A stretch of DNA of 64,000 nucleotides from Vitis vinifera (Eukaryota; Streptophyta; Magnoliopsida; Vitales; Vitaceae). The notes below the pieces were generated by a model, which saw only the letters and a program-made list of their open reading frames with translations, did no database searches and was not told the DNA's origin. Both the position numbers and the translations under genes were made by a program. Where the stretch lies: positions 16,279,001-16,343,000 of the forward strand of contig NC_081812.1 in the NCBI RefSeq assembly GCF_030704535.1, read 5' to 3'. Below are positions 1-13,600 of the stretch, in pieces. Each line of letters begins with the position of its first letter. Position 1 is the first letter of the stretch.

Positions 1-1723
1 GACTCCCACTGATAAAGCTACGCGTGTTAGCTTGAATCCCAAAAAATTGGATTTGGGAGTGCACAAATTTACATGTTTTCCTCCGTGCTGGGTGATGCAC
101 ATTGAGATTGTCAATTGGGGAACATCTTCTTGGAAGGCCAAAGAAAGTCTAATATTTCTACGACCCTCCAAGTCATCGTAGTGGACATAGAATTACTTGT
201 GTCATGCATTTTTGTTGCGAATCAACCCATCCAATCCTCCAAACGCTTTCACATTATACCTTCTAAGTCTTTTGGACGGTTGGGTAATTAATAATAATTT
301 TCTAACTTTAAAAAATATATTTGATCAATTACTTTAATTATTTTTACCAAAATCATTAACAAATGAACTCAAAAGGCTAGGCTTTTCTAAGCTATGAAAT
401 TGTTATATTCACCTTCATTAATATTAAGTCATGATATTTAGATTCAAGAAAAGGTTATATTTTTTTTACTTACTACTTTAATTATAATATTAACTTATTT
501 TTAGTATGCTTAATAAATCAAATTTAATCATTAAATCATATCAAATTAATAATCAACAACCTAATTTCTAATGGTTACTTTAATTGAAAATTGTTAAAAT
601 CTCACAAAAATAACTCCACTCTACTTGGTAAATTTTGTTTTGTTTTTTCACCTTTCACTTTGTTTTTTAATAAATTAAGGGTTTGTTTAGTAACTATTTT
701 AAAAAACAATTCTAAAAAATAGATTTAAAAAAAATTTCTCTCATTATTTTGTAAAATAAAAGTTTGTTTGAGAACTAAAAATATTTTTAATTTATTTTTA
801 ATATTTTTATGTGTATTATTTTATTTTTAATCATTTTACATATTTGTATAATTATTTTTTAAAATAACCCTTAAAAAACAAGTAAAAATGATATAAAATA
901 ATTAAAAGATGTTATATAAAAATAAAAAATGAAAACTATTTTTTGTTGTAAACGTATTTTTAAAACTTCTAATTTTAAAAAATAAAAAATTGTTTTTGGA
1001 AACACCTACCAAACAAACCCAAGGGATTAAAAGATGGGCAAATGGTAGTTTTTGAAACCCATGCCATATCCTTGTTGTTGGTACTTGAGAATTATTTCGT
1101 TCCTTGATGAACTAAAGCTCCTTTTTGGTCCCATCGATTATTTATTGTAGTTCCACTTAATATATTATTGTACTTGATAGTTCCTACTACTTGAAGGTCT
1201 TGGAAACATGAAAAGGATCCTTCTGCAGATGCATGAATGGGTGAACGGCTGATACATATTCACTAAATAATATGCATTTTGCCCTCCATCTATTAAATTA
1301 TATTTGTCACATTGGAAAAAGTGGCATACGAGCATATGCAAGGGCCATCTTGCAGGGACGATGTACTTGTAAAGCACTATGCTAACGATTCCTATTAATT
1401 AATTTCTGATTTCTAAACATGAGAATCTCCGGAAGACAACGTTGTCGATCAGCTATGTTCATGTCAACGATTTAGTTGACGAATGTCCACTCCATTCATT
1501 AGTCCTCCAAACTAGATATGGAGGGGGACCCTTTAATCTGAAAGGCATGACAAATGCTCCATTGCCCCTTTCCAATGCAATAATATTATTGTCCTTGCAG
1601 TATCAGTGTATTGAATGTATCGAAGGAGATAATAATAATAATAATAATAGATGGGCGTACTTAAAAGTTAAAACTTAGAACGGAAATCATTCTTACTGCG
1701 GGGCAAGCCCATTCTGTCTTTCA
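1..1723. other. Gene-free upstream region of the WAK-like gene
   Basis: AT-rich DNA with no convincing coding exon on either strand. The short open frames here lack recognisable domains. It contains one MITE-like element (679-1020) and a short AAT microsatellite near 1630-1648. The last few hundred bases should hold the promoter and 5' UTR of the receptor kinase starting at 1724, but I see no unambiguous TATA box. Confidence 0.6.
679..1020. mobile_element. MITE-like element with imperfect terminal inverted repeats
   Basis: The segment opens with GGGTTTGTTTAGTAAC and closes with TACCAAACAAACCC, so its ends are inverted complements for roughly 12-20 bases with mismatches. The interior is very AT-rich and non-coding. 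Length (342 bp) and end sequence fit a non-autonomous DNA transposon of the kind common in plant intergenic DNA, possibly hAT-derived. No clean 8 bp target duplication is visible (taaattaa against aagggatt), so the superfamily is uncertain. Confidence 0.5.
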
Positions 1724-4097
1724 ATGGAAAAGAATGTGCTTCCTTTGTTGTTGCATGCACTGGCTCTGCTGCTATGCACCAGGGCTGCAATGTGCGCACC
1801 ACGCTGCGGAGACTGTGGCCGCATTCCTGTGCCTTACCCCCTCAGCACTGGACCTGGGTGCGGTGACCAGTCCTACAAGGTCCGGTGCAATGCAGGCACG
1901 CTGTGGTTTGATGCCCTCAGCCAATCCTCCTATGTTATCACGTCAATCAACCCGGGAACTCGACGGATGATCGTCAAACCAGCAAGCCTCCTTGCAAACA
2001 CTTGCATCACAACCGATATCCAAGTTGGGGGTCTCCAGCTTGACCGCATCTCACCCTACAACATACCTAGCAGCAACACGATCATGCTGATGAACTGTTC
2101 AAATGCAGTGCTGAATTCATCTGTTAATTGCTCGCCAAACAGTATCTGTCATGCCTATATCAGAGAGAATGTGGTGGCGGCTGCGTGTAGGAGTACGGCA
2201 AAATGCTGTTGGTTCAAGGCTGGGGGCCCAGTGAACGCGTATAAGATCGGTGTTCGTGATGAGGGGTGCATGGCGTATCAGAGTTTTGTAAATTTGGCCA
2301 CTTCATTACCAGTGAAGAGGTGGCCAGAGCCCGGGCTGGAGATAGAGTGGGCGTTACCACAAGAGCCAATTTGCAAAATCCCAAAAGATTGCTCGACCTT
2401 GTTGAATTCTATGTGTTTGCCAGATGGGGCAATCCTTGGACAGAGGAGGTGCTTCTGCAAAGCCGGGTTCCATTGGGGCCCCATCAATGGATTGTGTCAA
2501 AGTGAGTAGTTAGATTATCGATCCTTCTTTCCAAACCATTCTTTAAGTTTGATCGAAACGAGCAGCAATATTTTTGTTTAAAAATTTCTTGAGTTTCCCT
2601 ACGCAAAGTCGTGGACCATATATCACGTCTCACCTACTCACTGCAAGCTATTAAATTAGAACAAGTTCCAGTGGATTAATTACTGTGTTTGCATGACAGT
2701 CTTTGATTACAATGCTTCTTCCTTGTAGATTTGAAGTGTGAAAAAGCAAAATCTTGCAAGCACAAAAAGAAGTCACGGACCCCACTCCTTGGAGGTACGC
2801 TTTAGCTTCCCCAAAGATCTTCGTTATTTGATTTTGTTTAATGGTCAAAACATTATTCTGTGTTTCCTTACTTGCTAATGATGGATGGTGTCATGAAAAT
2901 GGTGGACTAATGTTGAAGAGGCAACAACATGTCTGTGTGGAAATGAGCTAATGTTTTGGATAGGAATCCAATTTTGGGTTAAATAATCATAACATGCATG
3001 TGTTTCGTTATCCTGAATCTATCTCTTCAGGTGTGGCAGTGGTGGCTGCAATCCTAATCCTGGTCCCAGTTGGAATTCTAGTCTGCAGGCATCGTCAGAA
3101 CCTTAAGAGAGAAGCCCAGGGGAGCTTAATAAAAAAGCGAGAAGACATGTTAAATGCCAACAACAGTGGTAAAATGGCCAAGATCTTCAGTGGCAAGGAA
3201 ATAAAAAGGGCAACAAACAACTTCTCCAAAGACAATTTCATAGGCTCTGGTGGCTTCAGTGAGGTCTTCAAGGGCATCCTTGACGACGGGACAGTGACCG
3301 CCGTCAAGCGCGCCAAGCTCGGAAACACCAAAGGCACTGATCAAGTTCTGAACGAGGTTCGAATTCTTTGCCAAGTGAACCATCGGTGCCTGGTTCGTCT
3401 TCTTGGCTGTTGTGTGGAGCTTGAACAACCTATCATGATATACGAGTACATCCCCAACGGCACCCTCTTTGACCATCTCCATGGGCACCATTCCAGAAAG
3501 TGGCCTGCACTCACCTGGCGCCGCCGCCTCTCTATTGCCCTCCAGACTGCTGAAGGCCTTGCTTATCTCCACTCGTCTGCCGTGCCACCCATTTACCATC
3601 GGGACGTTAAATCAAGTAACATTTTATTAGATGAAAAGCTTGACGCCAAGGTTTCTGACTTTGGGCTGTCGAGGCTGGCAGTTGTTTCAGAGGCGAATGC
3701 GAGTCATATCACTACATGTGCGCAAGGAACCTTAGGTTATCTTGACCCTGAATATTATCGCAACTTTCAACTTACTGACAAGAGTGATGTTTATAGCTTT
3801 GGGGTTGTGTTGTTGGAGCTGTTAACCTCCAAGAAAGCTATTGATTTTAACAGAGAGGAGGAAGATGTGAACCTTGTGCTGTACATTAAAAAGATTATGA
3901 AAGAAGAGAAGTTGATGGATGTCATTGATCCGGTGCTTAAAGACGGAGCTAGCAAGGTGGACATGGAGAGTGTGAAGGCATTGGGGTTGCTGGCAGCAGC
4001 ATGTTTGGACGAGCGAAGGCAGAGTCGGCCTTCAATGAAAGAAGCTGCTGAGGAGATTGAGTACATCATTAGCATTATTGAGGTTCCAAAGGATTAA
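1724..4097 (+). CDS. Wall-associated receptor kinase-like protein (WAKL15/20-like)
   Basis: Predicted receptor-like Ser/Thr kinase of the plasma membrane, binding cell-wall material outside and signalling inside. Exons by splice consensus: 1724-2501, 2729-2794, 3031-4097, giving 636 aa. Residues 1-25 form a hydrophobic signal peptide. The ectodomain is a Cys-rich GUB_WAK galacturonan-binding type (CGDCGRIPVPYPLS near its start), followed by a short EGF-like Cys cluster before residue 259. A transmembrane helix lies at about 283-300. The kinase domain has the glycine loop IGSGGFSEVF (352 on), Lys374 in TAVKRAK, HRDVKSSN with catalytic Asp473, and DFG at Asp491, so it should be active. Length is close to Arabidopsis WAKL20. 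A frame read-through from 2994 is intronic before 3031. Ligand and pathway are unknown; the family takes part in wall sensing and defence. Confidence 0.9.
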
Positions 4098-5381
4098 TTG
4101 TCTGTAATGATGCTGCCATGAATAACTGGTGCCATGATTTTTGGTTAATTCAACCTAAAATTTCACCAAAGACTTCGAAATTAATTTGAAGACTTGCGAA
4201 TGAGGGTCAGAATCATGAAAGATAGGCTAATCATAAAGTTGGAGATGTGATGGCGTTCTTTCATGGTGCACTTCACTGCGACCTAAACTTTGGATGAAAC
4301 CAATAACAATAAGCAGCACATTCACGAGTGCTCCTTTCAATTTTAATCTCAGAAAAGAGGCAAATTCAGGGGAAGGACGCATAATATTATCATTGGACTC
4401 GACCAATGCCCTGTCCTCCCCATAATTCTAAAAATATTAGTTGACACCTCATCTCAGCATTACTGTATAAGCCTATAAGGTTGACGGCTTTAACTGAAGA
4501 AGAATCTTTTTGGCTTTTTTGGTTTCATTCGTACGGCATAGGATCCCAAAGGTGAGACACCATCCACTTGCTGGCAGGCAAAGAGAGAAAAAGGGTACTT
4601 GCATTTATGAACATGAGAAGTGTAACAACCTCCTCTCAATTCCGTAGATCTCATCCATTTTGAGTTTAGGCACCGCCAATACTGAGCGCCGTCGTGATGG
4701 CACCCATGCTTCACACTAATGGATGGTCATCAAAAGAGACTCTCAAGAGAAACATATAGCCTAGTGGAGAATGGAGATCATCCCTTCCTTCAACATCTGT
4801 AATATTTAAATTAACAACTGCAGCCTGTCTAAGCCATGTGATGACGATTTTCTAGAGACACCTGTAACACATTACCTAAACCAACCATGAACCTGTCAAA
4901 CAAAAGTGATTTTGTGAATGGACGGGTCGTGGAGATTCCGCAGCAAAATTGAGCTTCTTTTATGTGTAGGACTAGGAGAACCTTAAGCCTTGTAACAAAG
5001 GCTAAACTAGGCCTACTCGCTTGTTACCCACCTGCCTGATTTGAACCCATTACATTTCTAATTCATGCCCGTGGTCAAATTGCTTTACACCACATGAGCA
5101 TGCTGGACAACCAAGACAGTATTGACAAAAACTTCAAACAAAGAATTCCAATGGAAGGAAATATATATTTCCATAACAGAAATTACCTAAGCGTCGCATT
5201 ACTCTTGCACATTAGACAATTTAGTTACTGAAACCAGAACAAAACATCCTATCTAAACATGCTACTTCATCCAGGTCTCCTCCATCGTACATGAACAGAA
5301 AACCATTTTCTGCAAGATTTCCAACTGCCTCTGCTATAACAAAATTCTCTAGAGCTACCCTTCATGACAAGAAATATATAT
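4098..5381. other. Intergenic, convergent 3' ends
   Basis: Lies between the 3' ends of the + strand receptor kinase and the - strand eIF3G, so it should contain both 3' UTRs. No coding exon is supported. The only structured piece I see is the SINE-like stretch at about 4950-5110. Confidence 0.6.
4950..5110 (-). mobile_element. Possible tRNA-derived SINE
   Basis: On the minus strand a B-box-like GGGTTCAAATC (5038-5048) follows, at tRNA-like spacing of about 40 bases, an A-box-like GCTCATGTGG (about 5091-5100). Together these resemble the split RNA polymerase III promoter of plant SINEs. The B box deviates from consensus (GGTTCAAATC rather than GGTTCGANTCC). No clear poly(A)/T-rich tail or target duplication was found, so the call is tentative. 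Confidence 0.35.
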
Positions 5382-8300
5382 CTAGTTCGGTCTTGGTGTG
5401 GACCACTCAACTTGCAGGATGAGACTGTCATAACCATATCCATTGAGCTTACTAATAGCTCTCTCAGCATCTTCCCTGTTGACAAAATTGACATACCCAA
5501 AACCTCTGCTCAAACCAGTCTTGTGGTCAATGGCAACATAAACACGGGTTAGTTGCCCAAAACGGCTAAATAGCTCACGCAAGTCAGCCTCATGAGTATC
5601 CTCTGAGAGATTGCTGACCCGGACAGCATTCTCTTCATTCCTGCGCCTCATATCTGTACCACTGCTTCTATCAGCACCAGCTCTCATGCTTGGTGGAACA
5701 TATGCACCCTTTGTTACAGAAGCCGCAGCAGTGGGATCTGATGCAGTAGGTTTGTCAATGAAGGCTTCAGGTTGTGGTGCAAGATCCTTATAAGGACACC
5801 TGGATGTCCAGTGATCACCCTTCTTCCCACAAGTCCTGCACACCATGAGTACAGCACCTCCTTTTGTAAGCTGTGCCAGGGAATCTCCTCCCACAGTATT
5901 GGTTTCCTCTGCTTTGCTACCTATTTTCAGTTCCATCATTGAAATATGTTCAGTAAAAATGTAAAATACTGGCAAAAAGAAAGGGAATATTGAGCTAGTA
6001 CTGAGGAGGAACTACGACACTTGATAAGATCAGAAATAGTCCTACAAATTCAGTAGGAAACATATATTTTCCATCAATACCGAACTTTCATTCTCTCAAT
6101 ACAAAAAAAGAAATAGAGTGAAAAGTTACAACAGATACACAGAATGACTCAACCCCAAGTGAGGAATTAAAATGACATAGTTTCTATTCATCCTAGAATA
6201 GAATTAATGATAAACATAAATCTTCTACATGGGGGCTATTCTATGTGGCACATTTTCTGAAAACTAGCAAATTAAGGATTTTGTTCAATCTTAGCTGAAA
6301 CTGTTAGGAGTAAATCCCTATTTACCAGAGCAATAATACACTAGAAACAAAAAAAAATAGACAGAACACACAAGATTAATAGCTATTCACTCTCACATAC
6401 ATCCACTTTGTTGCTGCAAATATTCACTATAATAAAAAATACATATATATATATATATAGGGCAATCTCACGCCTTACAATAATCATCTCTCCTCTGTTT
6501 TCCCACTCTAAAAAATTGACCGCCCTAATAATCCCTTATATAATGTGAAAATAAGAGCAGACTAACACGTGTAGAATACTTAAAAAACACCCTTTAGAAA
6601 TTTGCCTAGCAGAGAAATGTGTACAATATAAATAGGCTTCACACAACTCAACTAGTTAGCTAGTCAGGAAACCCAAAACTACCTATATATTAGTATATGG
6701 CCCAAAACAAATATAGTGGCTCTACATCAGCTAAATACAAAATTGAGTTGTTAACAAGAAATGCTGAATCTTATTTTCTATCTATTCAAAATCAATTTCT
6801 AATATGAAGGGAGAAGAACTTCAACAATGGAAATCTTGACTTTCATAACCAGCATTTCCGATCCACTCTCGACCATTTTGGCCATTCCAATTCCCACATG
6901 ACACCATGGGTGCATTAGTTATCGCACAATTAGTTTACCCTAAAGAACCACTAGGGCAAAGAGACAAAAAAGGCAGGAGATACACCCCATAAGTTTACCC
7001 AAAAGAACGACTAGGACAAAGAGACAAAAAAATAAATAAATTTTGTTCAGTGATAACACCAGATAAAACATAAATTATTTAGCGATGAACTCCATAAAGT
7101 TTTCAAAGCATTTTACTTCACCTCCCAACAATGCCATCCTAGACGATATGAAAGAGTCTGGTTTGATCACAAGTAGTTTTCCATGGATAGTCTGGTAAGG
7201 TTCCACCATGAAAGAATAGCAGAGGAAGCAAAAAAATACTTTTCTTTTTTGTGTGTGGAGATCGTAATCATGCAAAGATCATGAATAACAATTGCTTACA
7301 ATTAGTTCCTAAGTGGCTTGTTATGAGAAGTTTTAGGGTCAGGTTTGATAAAATATTTCTCCTAATGATGGGTAATAATGTGATATCTTGTTTCTATCAT
7401 CAGATTGTGCTTGTATGCATATATTTCTCCTTTGACTCTGTAAAGGGGCATGCGTTAAAGACTTGCAGTAGCATAGACAAGCAAAAAAGTATGCCAGAGT
7501 ATTACTGATTGAAGATTTCTAATGAAAAATCAGAAATGAGAGAGGAGGAGTTTGGATGAGTGGGATGATCAGTGAAATAACATGTCCCTAACTTACTGCA
7601 CCCTTCTATGAGAATGACCCCAGTTTGAAGTGTGCCAGTCTATGAACCCAGCTACAAAATGGGTTCTGCATATTGCATATGGGTAAGCTCCTAGTGAAGA
7701 ACTCAACAATACTCTCAGTATTAGACTAATAAAGAAGCAAGGAGTTCACAACATAATATGATAAGAACATGGAGCACTTGATAATATACTCACTCCTCAA
7801 ACTGATATGTTAATGCATGTTATGAAAATGTGCAAGTGTGTGCATAAAATGGATTATGAACTCACCACATAGAAACAAAGATACAATAGTTAAGCATCAC
7901 CTTAGACCCAAATTATAAAGGAATTGAATAAAATTTATCATTACCAAAATCAATAAATTATCGACATGAATCTCACTAGCACCCTGTTTTATCCAATTAA
8001 CTTGAATTATTTATATCCATAGGTTTAAGTCCTATAATTACAATAAAGTGCTCTTGGAGCCATCTCAAATAAAAATTCTAAATTTACCTATAAACTGTAA
8101 AAATTAAGTCACCAACAAATTCTATTTTCAAATTTTCCATGAGATGAATGTACATTAGCAGGTGGAATGCGTGAAGAACTACAGATCTAAGCTTCCGGGT
8201 TCATCATTGGAAAGCCTTTATCAAGGACAAAATAAAATACATTTCAGAAAAACGATTTACTCTCTGGTTTTTTGGAATCTCCCTCAGCCATCTCCACTCC

Positions 8301-9407
8301 TCTCCAAAGTCTAATCAGAATATGGGAAGAAAATAGAAACCATTCCACCTATTCTCAAACACTTGGCATTTCCTAGGCATCTCCAGGTAAGAACTTGGCT
8401 ACCATGACCAGAGTGTGTCTAAGGTATATGTGAATCATTCTATGTGAGACAACAATTTCAGAAATACCTCTTATCACATTGAACAAAAGCAATAAATCCC
8501 TCCTCAGGCTTCAAAATCAAAATCCACATCACAGCCAAAATCATTAAACTTAATCAATTTCACCTTTTTTCTTTTACTCGTGTGTCAGTCTTACAGTATC
8601 AATTAAGGGGCTTAGACCTTTCATTTTCACGCAGGGAAAGTATAAACTCGGCTAAGAAACACCCTTTAATGCTAAAGTTCCCTTAAACTTTTAATAAATA
8701 TAATAGAAGTACACGCAAATGATATGAGGATCTACAAATCGGCCAGGTATTATGCTTCATGACAATTAAGGTTTTTCACAACATTAAATAACAAATAAAT
8801 TAGAACAAAACAATAATATTAAACCAAATACTGGAAAGTATATGAAAGCTTAACGGAATACGATCTAGGGTTAGGGTTTCTTCAATTATTAGGGGCCTAA
8901 GGTTGGAGTTTCTCAGGGACATGTTCAGCGTCTAGGGCTAGGTTTCTTCATCAGTCGCGTATTAGGGTTTAGGGCTTATATAATTAGCGGCATAAAAAAC
9001 AAACGTTACAACTAAAAAATACCAAAAATATTCAGCAGGACAAATAAAAGACGGAGAATCGAACCATGAGCCCTAGGCCTCTCGATCAAAATCTCTTCAG
9101 TGGAAACCATGGTGAGTCTGCTTCCCACATCTTCGTGGATGGCGTCACCGAATTTAGGCCATGAACGGCGCTCCACGGCTCGCTTACTGAGTCGAGCATT
9201 GGCGAGTTTGCGGACCCGAGTTGTGGTGGTGATCTTGACCTTGTCACCATCGTCGTTGAACTTGTACTCGATAACCTTTTTGATGCCGTTGTCGTCGGGA
9301 CCAATTACTTGGGGAGGAGGGAGGAGGAAATCGAGGTCCTCGGTGTCGTCCTCCTCCAGCTCTCCCCATCGGACCTTGTTGGGTTGCGGTGCTGCGTCGA
9401 TCACCAT
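5382..9407 (-). CDS. eIF3G: Eukaryotic translation initiation factor 3 subunit G
   Basis: RNA-binding subunit of the eIF3 complex, acting in 40S scanning and reinitiation in the cytosol. Two exons, 9407-9065 and 5920-5382, join in frame to 293 aa (Arabidopsis eIF3G is about 294). The N-terminal half is the conserved acidic eIF3G region (VRWGELEEDD near the start, LTMVSTEEI at about 98-106). Next come a CCHC-type zinc knuckle (CRTCGKKGDHWTSRC) and a C-terminal RRM with RNP2 VRVSNL and RNP1 RGFGYVNF. The stop follows the typical short tail after the RRM. The start at 9407 begins the family N-terminus. Upstream in-frame Met residues in the second-exon frame (to 5975) are intronic. The 3144 bp intron carries telo-boxes close to exon 1. 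Confidence 0.93.
5921..9064 (-). other. Large intron of eIF3G
   Basis: AT-rich intron with GT donor at 9064-9063 and AG acceptor at 5922-5921. Apart from two telo-boxes near the donor and a short TA microsatellite around 6442-6459, I see no coding or repeat structure that I can support. Confidence 0.8.
8871..8970 (-). promoter_or_regulatory. Paired telo-boxes (AAACCCTAA) near the 5' end of the eIF3G intron
   Basis: TTAGGGTTT occurs at 8871-8879 and 8962-8970, i.e. AAACCCTAA in the sense of the gene, 95-194 bp inside the intron from exon 1. Telo-boxes are known in 5' regions and leader introns of plant translation-machinery genes and are tied to expression in dividing cells. Position and gene class fit; function here is inferred. 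Confidence 0.5.
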
Positions 9408-10655
9408 CGATAGGCCTGCTGGTGTGGTCTCTAGTCTATATCGAGGAACTGGGCCACTGCCCTAAGAACTGGGGCTTTCTCTGTATTTTATATTGGCGTC
9501 TAACCGACTTTCTGCCTTCACGTGCGTCGGGAAGGAAAACAAAATTACAAATCGTGAAAAGTTTTACAGCCTGTACGCGCTAACTTTGTTCAAAATAGTT
9601 TCTCATTTTTAGGGAAACTTTTTTTAGCTTAGGAAATAAATTTGATAGAGTTTTAATTAATTTTATTATAAAAATAAATAATTTTTATAGGACTTTTTTA
9701 GTAATTTATTCTTAAAATAATTTTAAAAAAATTTAATAATGATTTTTAAAAATATTATCAAACATATCCTCAAATTTTAGTGCAATAATCTCCTATCCTC
9801 TTTCCTTATAGGTCATGTTAAATCATCTATCTATCTACCCAATTAATACAATATAGTTTTGAAAGTAAGAAGCATAGGTACGACACTTGTAATTAAGGTG
9901 GTTGCCGCTAGTAGGTCCTGGATCCCTTTTCTTGGGTCTCAATAGCTTGTTGATGGTTTTGGTGAGGCGGGCCTCTTGGCCGTTCAATAAACTAATGGCT
10001 ACGGCCAACCTCAGGAATATTCGTTCCAAGAGCGCCAAAATTTTTTCCCCTTCCCAAGGTTACTTACTTCCTTCCATATTTTTTAAATAGGAAAAAATAA
10101 TAGAAAGATATTAAGATCAAACGATTAAAAATATTCTTTGATTGATAAAAATAACTTAAATATACAAAAACAGTTTTCAAAAACAATTTTTATACCGCAC
10201 ATATCATATCACTCTTCTAGTTGTGAGAAAGGGAAAATATTTTTTCCAGACCAAATTTTAACCAAACATCCTAGGATAATATTCCTTACATTACTTTATA
10301 AAAATTAATTTGATGTTAAAACAATTTTTTAGTCTTCAGAACCAAAAAACGAAAAATTACATTTTACAACAAAAAAAACAGAAAACAGGCAATAATTTTT
10401 TATTCTTTCATAGGATTCTTTGAAAGAATAATTATAAAAACATGGATAGGAACAAGTTAAACAGAGTCCATAGGTTAGGCAATTTGGCAGGGGTTAGCTT
10501 TGCATAAACGCTGAGGAAGAAAGGATGACATGAACAAGAAACCCTATCATACACCAAGAAAACTCACTGCCATTGAAAATTGCTCAAGACAATAACATTT
10601 ACATATGAAATAGAACGCGATGTATGTTGTGTGTTTGGCCTCTGGGTTGAGTCAT
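9408..10655. other. eIF3G promoter and CASP-like 3' flank
   Basis: The part next to 9407 should be the eIF3G promoter and 5' UTR; the part next to 10655 the 3' UTR of the CASP-like gene. The middle (about 9590-9790 and 10080-10440) is AT-rich with MITE-like composition but no terminal repeats I could pair. No gene is supported. Confidence 0.55.
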
Positions 10656-13600
10656 CTAAACCGAGGCTAAGATCCAAAACATCACATGAGAAGATATGGC
10701 AATAAAAAACCAGGTGATGAATGCCAAAGCTATGGAGATCTGGAACCTGCTGCATGGAATATGCATTTCTGCCCTACAAAAATCCAGGTCCCTTGCATAC
10801 AGTACCATCACCCCAGCAGATGAGCATGCAGCTGCAAGCGATAAGGTGGCTGTCACCTGCACTTCAAACAATTATTTTCATACCATCTGTTACAAAAAAA
10901 TCGCATTACAAAGCAGGAATAGAGAGATGATTATTCCTGATAGAATGTGTTTGGTGTCCAAACTACATGATTCATCTAGGTAAAACCACAAATAACTGTG
11001 CAGGATAACAGATCCCAAATGCATCGTGCATGAACATAAAGCCGATTTAGAATCAATATTCTTGATGAGACCATAGAGGCAAAAAGGATAATGTACTAAA
11101 ACGATGTTAGGGGTTCAACTACCAGCTAATCAAACTGCCTAAATATGCAAATCTACAAAAATTGGATTAAAACTAGGAGCGTACCATGCAATCACCTGAG
11201 TGTTAGGTCGGCACTGTAGTGAATACAACGAACTATAGGCTAGCCATCTTGGGATACCAACACGAGTTAACCTAATAAAAACCGAGTTCTTTATTTTTTC
11301 AACTGATAGGCCGTGTTCTTTAGAACACGACCATTAGATCGTATTCATAAGAACATGGACATGAAACCGTATTCTTATGGATACGGCAATATAATTCCAA
11401 ATAATATTCTTCTGTTAGGAACAGTTACAGCTTTGGCCAATCAATAGATGACATGTAGACCTGAGGTGAAAGATAAAAACTAAGGAATGTTATAGAAGAA
11501 CCTAAGTGAAATTTCATTGTGACAACAGAGAAGAGAATTAAATACTCTGTTAAGACAATCAGCTCTTAGGCAACATCATCAACAATGAATAATATAAAAG
11601 ACAAGAACCATCAGCATCCCTACAACAACACTAGACCTACTCAAACGGTGATAGGAGTATTTTACTGGAACATGACCATCCCCAAACCCATGGAGGGCAT
11701 GACCCCAGCAAACAAAATTTTATTTTACTCCTTTCTTCAATAGTTGGTACTTGAAGTCAATCATAACAATCACACAGAAATAATCCCAACATTATGTTAT
11801 TTCGTTGGTTAACCAAACACAGCCTGGCTGTTTGAAAGGGAAAACCAGTCCACGAGGCAGTTGGTTGCCAAGACAATGAATGACACGATTACGAACTACG
11901 AAGAAATGTGGAAAGGTAAATAAACAATTGGGGTGAAATATAATCACTACAATTTAGAAAATGCATGCCTATGTGCATGCATGTCCACAATATGACAATG
12001 CTCATGCACCTTTCAAAGAAAATACGTGTAATGAAGAGTTCAGGAGCAAACTACATACCCAATCACCAACAACAAATAGGCTCACAAGAACTGGATTTTG
12101 AAGGTCTCTCTTTATCTTCAAAGCATAGACATCGAGACATGCAAGTCCAAAGCTCCACAGCACTTGAAGCCCCATCGATGCAATTAAATAACTGAATCCA
12201 AAAGAAAAATATCATTGCCAAAGGTGTGTAAACAAATAGACATTGTGGTGTCTGGTAGAAAGTTTTAAGCAAAAACAAAAATGCATCACCAGATGGTCTA
12301 CTTCAGAAATATCAAAACAGCTAAATGTGTTTCTTTAAGAAAAAAAGGACAACAAATTTTCTGTTTATAAATTCAAAGAACAAGGATATTACCAACAGAA
12401 ATTTCAAATATTATACTAGATACCTAGCATCAAATTTGTCAATAACATGACATAATTTGCTGAGAAGCACACAAATGAACATCGTTGACTGGGGAAACAC
12501 TTTCTGAACCAAATTTTTGTATGGCAATCACAGAAAATGAAAATCCCAAGTCATTAAGAAAAGGAAAAAAAAAAAACTCTTAAGAGTAGCTGCAAATGAG
12601 GATTGTCAGCAAAAGTTCTTTGCATTCTGTATCTTCACATGATTATTTAGTGCTAAAAAATTGCCTTAATTACGATACAAAGAGACATCTATTATCACTT
12701 TTCAATTCTCCAACATAACAAAAAGATTTTATGCACAAAATCCACTCTTCTTGATTCATACATGATACAATATAAACAGAACAGGCTGAAACTGAATTTC
12801 TCAGTAGGCCATTTTAGTAAGGCTAATATAGATCACAGCTTAAATGCTTTTGGCCTCAACAAAACCATCACAATTTCATTTTCAATTTCTCCATTTATGA
12901 TTCCTGAACTTCAACAAAGAGACATCTTATGAATTAAGAAGGTACAGCGAAAACATCAAAACTAGTTTCTTTATGTATTGGGAGGGTGTCTTATCCTACA
13001 TGGTTATCAATACATTTCAGTGAATTTTTTGCTTTTGATTTTAAAAATTTTCAAAATAAAAATAAAAAACATCAATACTAGTGAAACCCCCAAGCATTTC
13101 GATTTTAACTTTGCTCTCGCTCCCATTTCTGTAATCACTTTTCCAATTGCCTCAGCTATATCGATTATATTGATGGTTTTCCTTTCTCTTTTTTTTCCCT
13201 TTACACCCCTTCTGTCTACAGTCTCGATGCAGAAATTCTCTTAAAACAGAACTCCTTACACCACAACAACAACCCAAAAAAATCGAAGAAATCACTTGCC
13301 AGTTATTAAAAATGTGATCGGGAAAAACATTAAAACAATGCAGTTCTAACTTCTAAGTTCTTAACCCTCATCAAGTATGAGGAAAAAAGCCACATAACCT
13401 AAATCCAGAATATGAGTGGAGAAAAAAAAAAGACAAAAGATAAAATTTTTGAAATGACAAATGAATCTGCACAACACCGCCACGAAGGGAACAGTAAAAC
13501 CCACTAGGGCTTAAAAGAAATCAGCGAAATAGATAAAAAAAAAATGGAAAAGAAGAGAGAACAAAGGCGAACGCGGAGTGGGTTAAAAGAAAAAATACCA

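Noticed and set aside
3150-3599. 149-codon minus-strand frame
   Set aside because: Antisense shadow of the WAK-like kinase domain; the + strand has all kinase motifs.
7251-7508. 85-codon open frame on the + strand inside the eIF3G intron
   Set aside because: No recognisable domain, AT-rich intron composition, and it lies opposite to the gene; treated as chance.
9100-9465. 121-codon + strand frame overlapping eIF3G exon 1
   Set aside because: It is the antisense shadow of the conserved eIF3G N-terminal exon.
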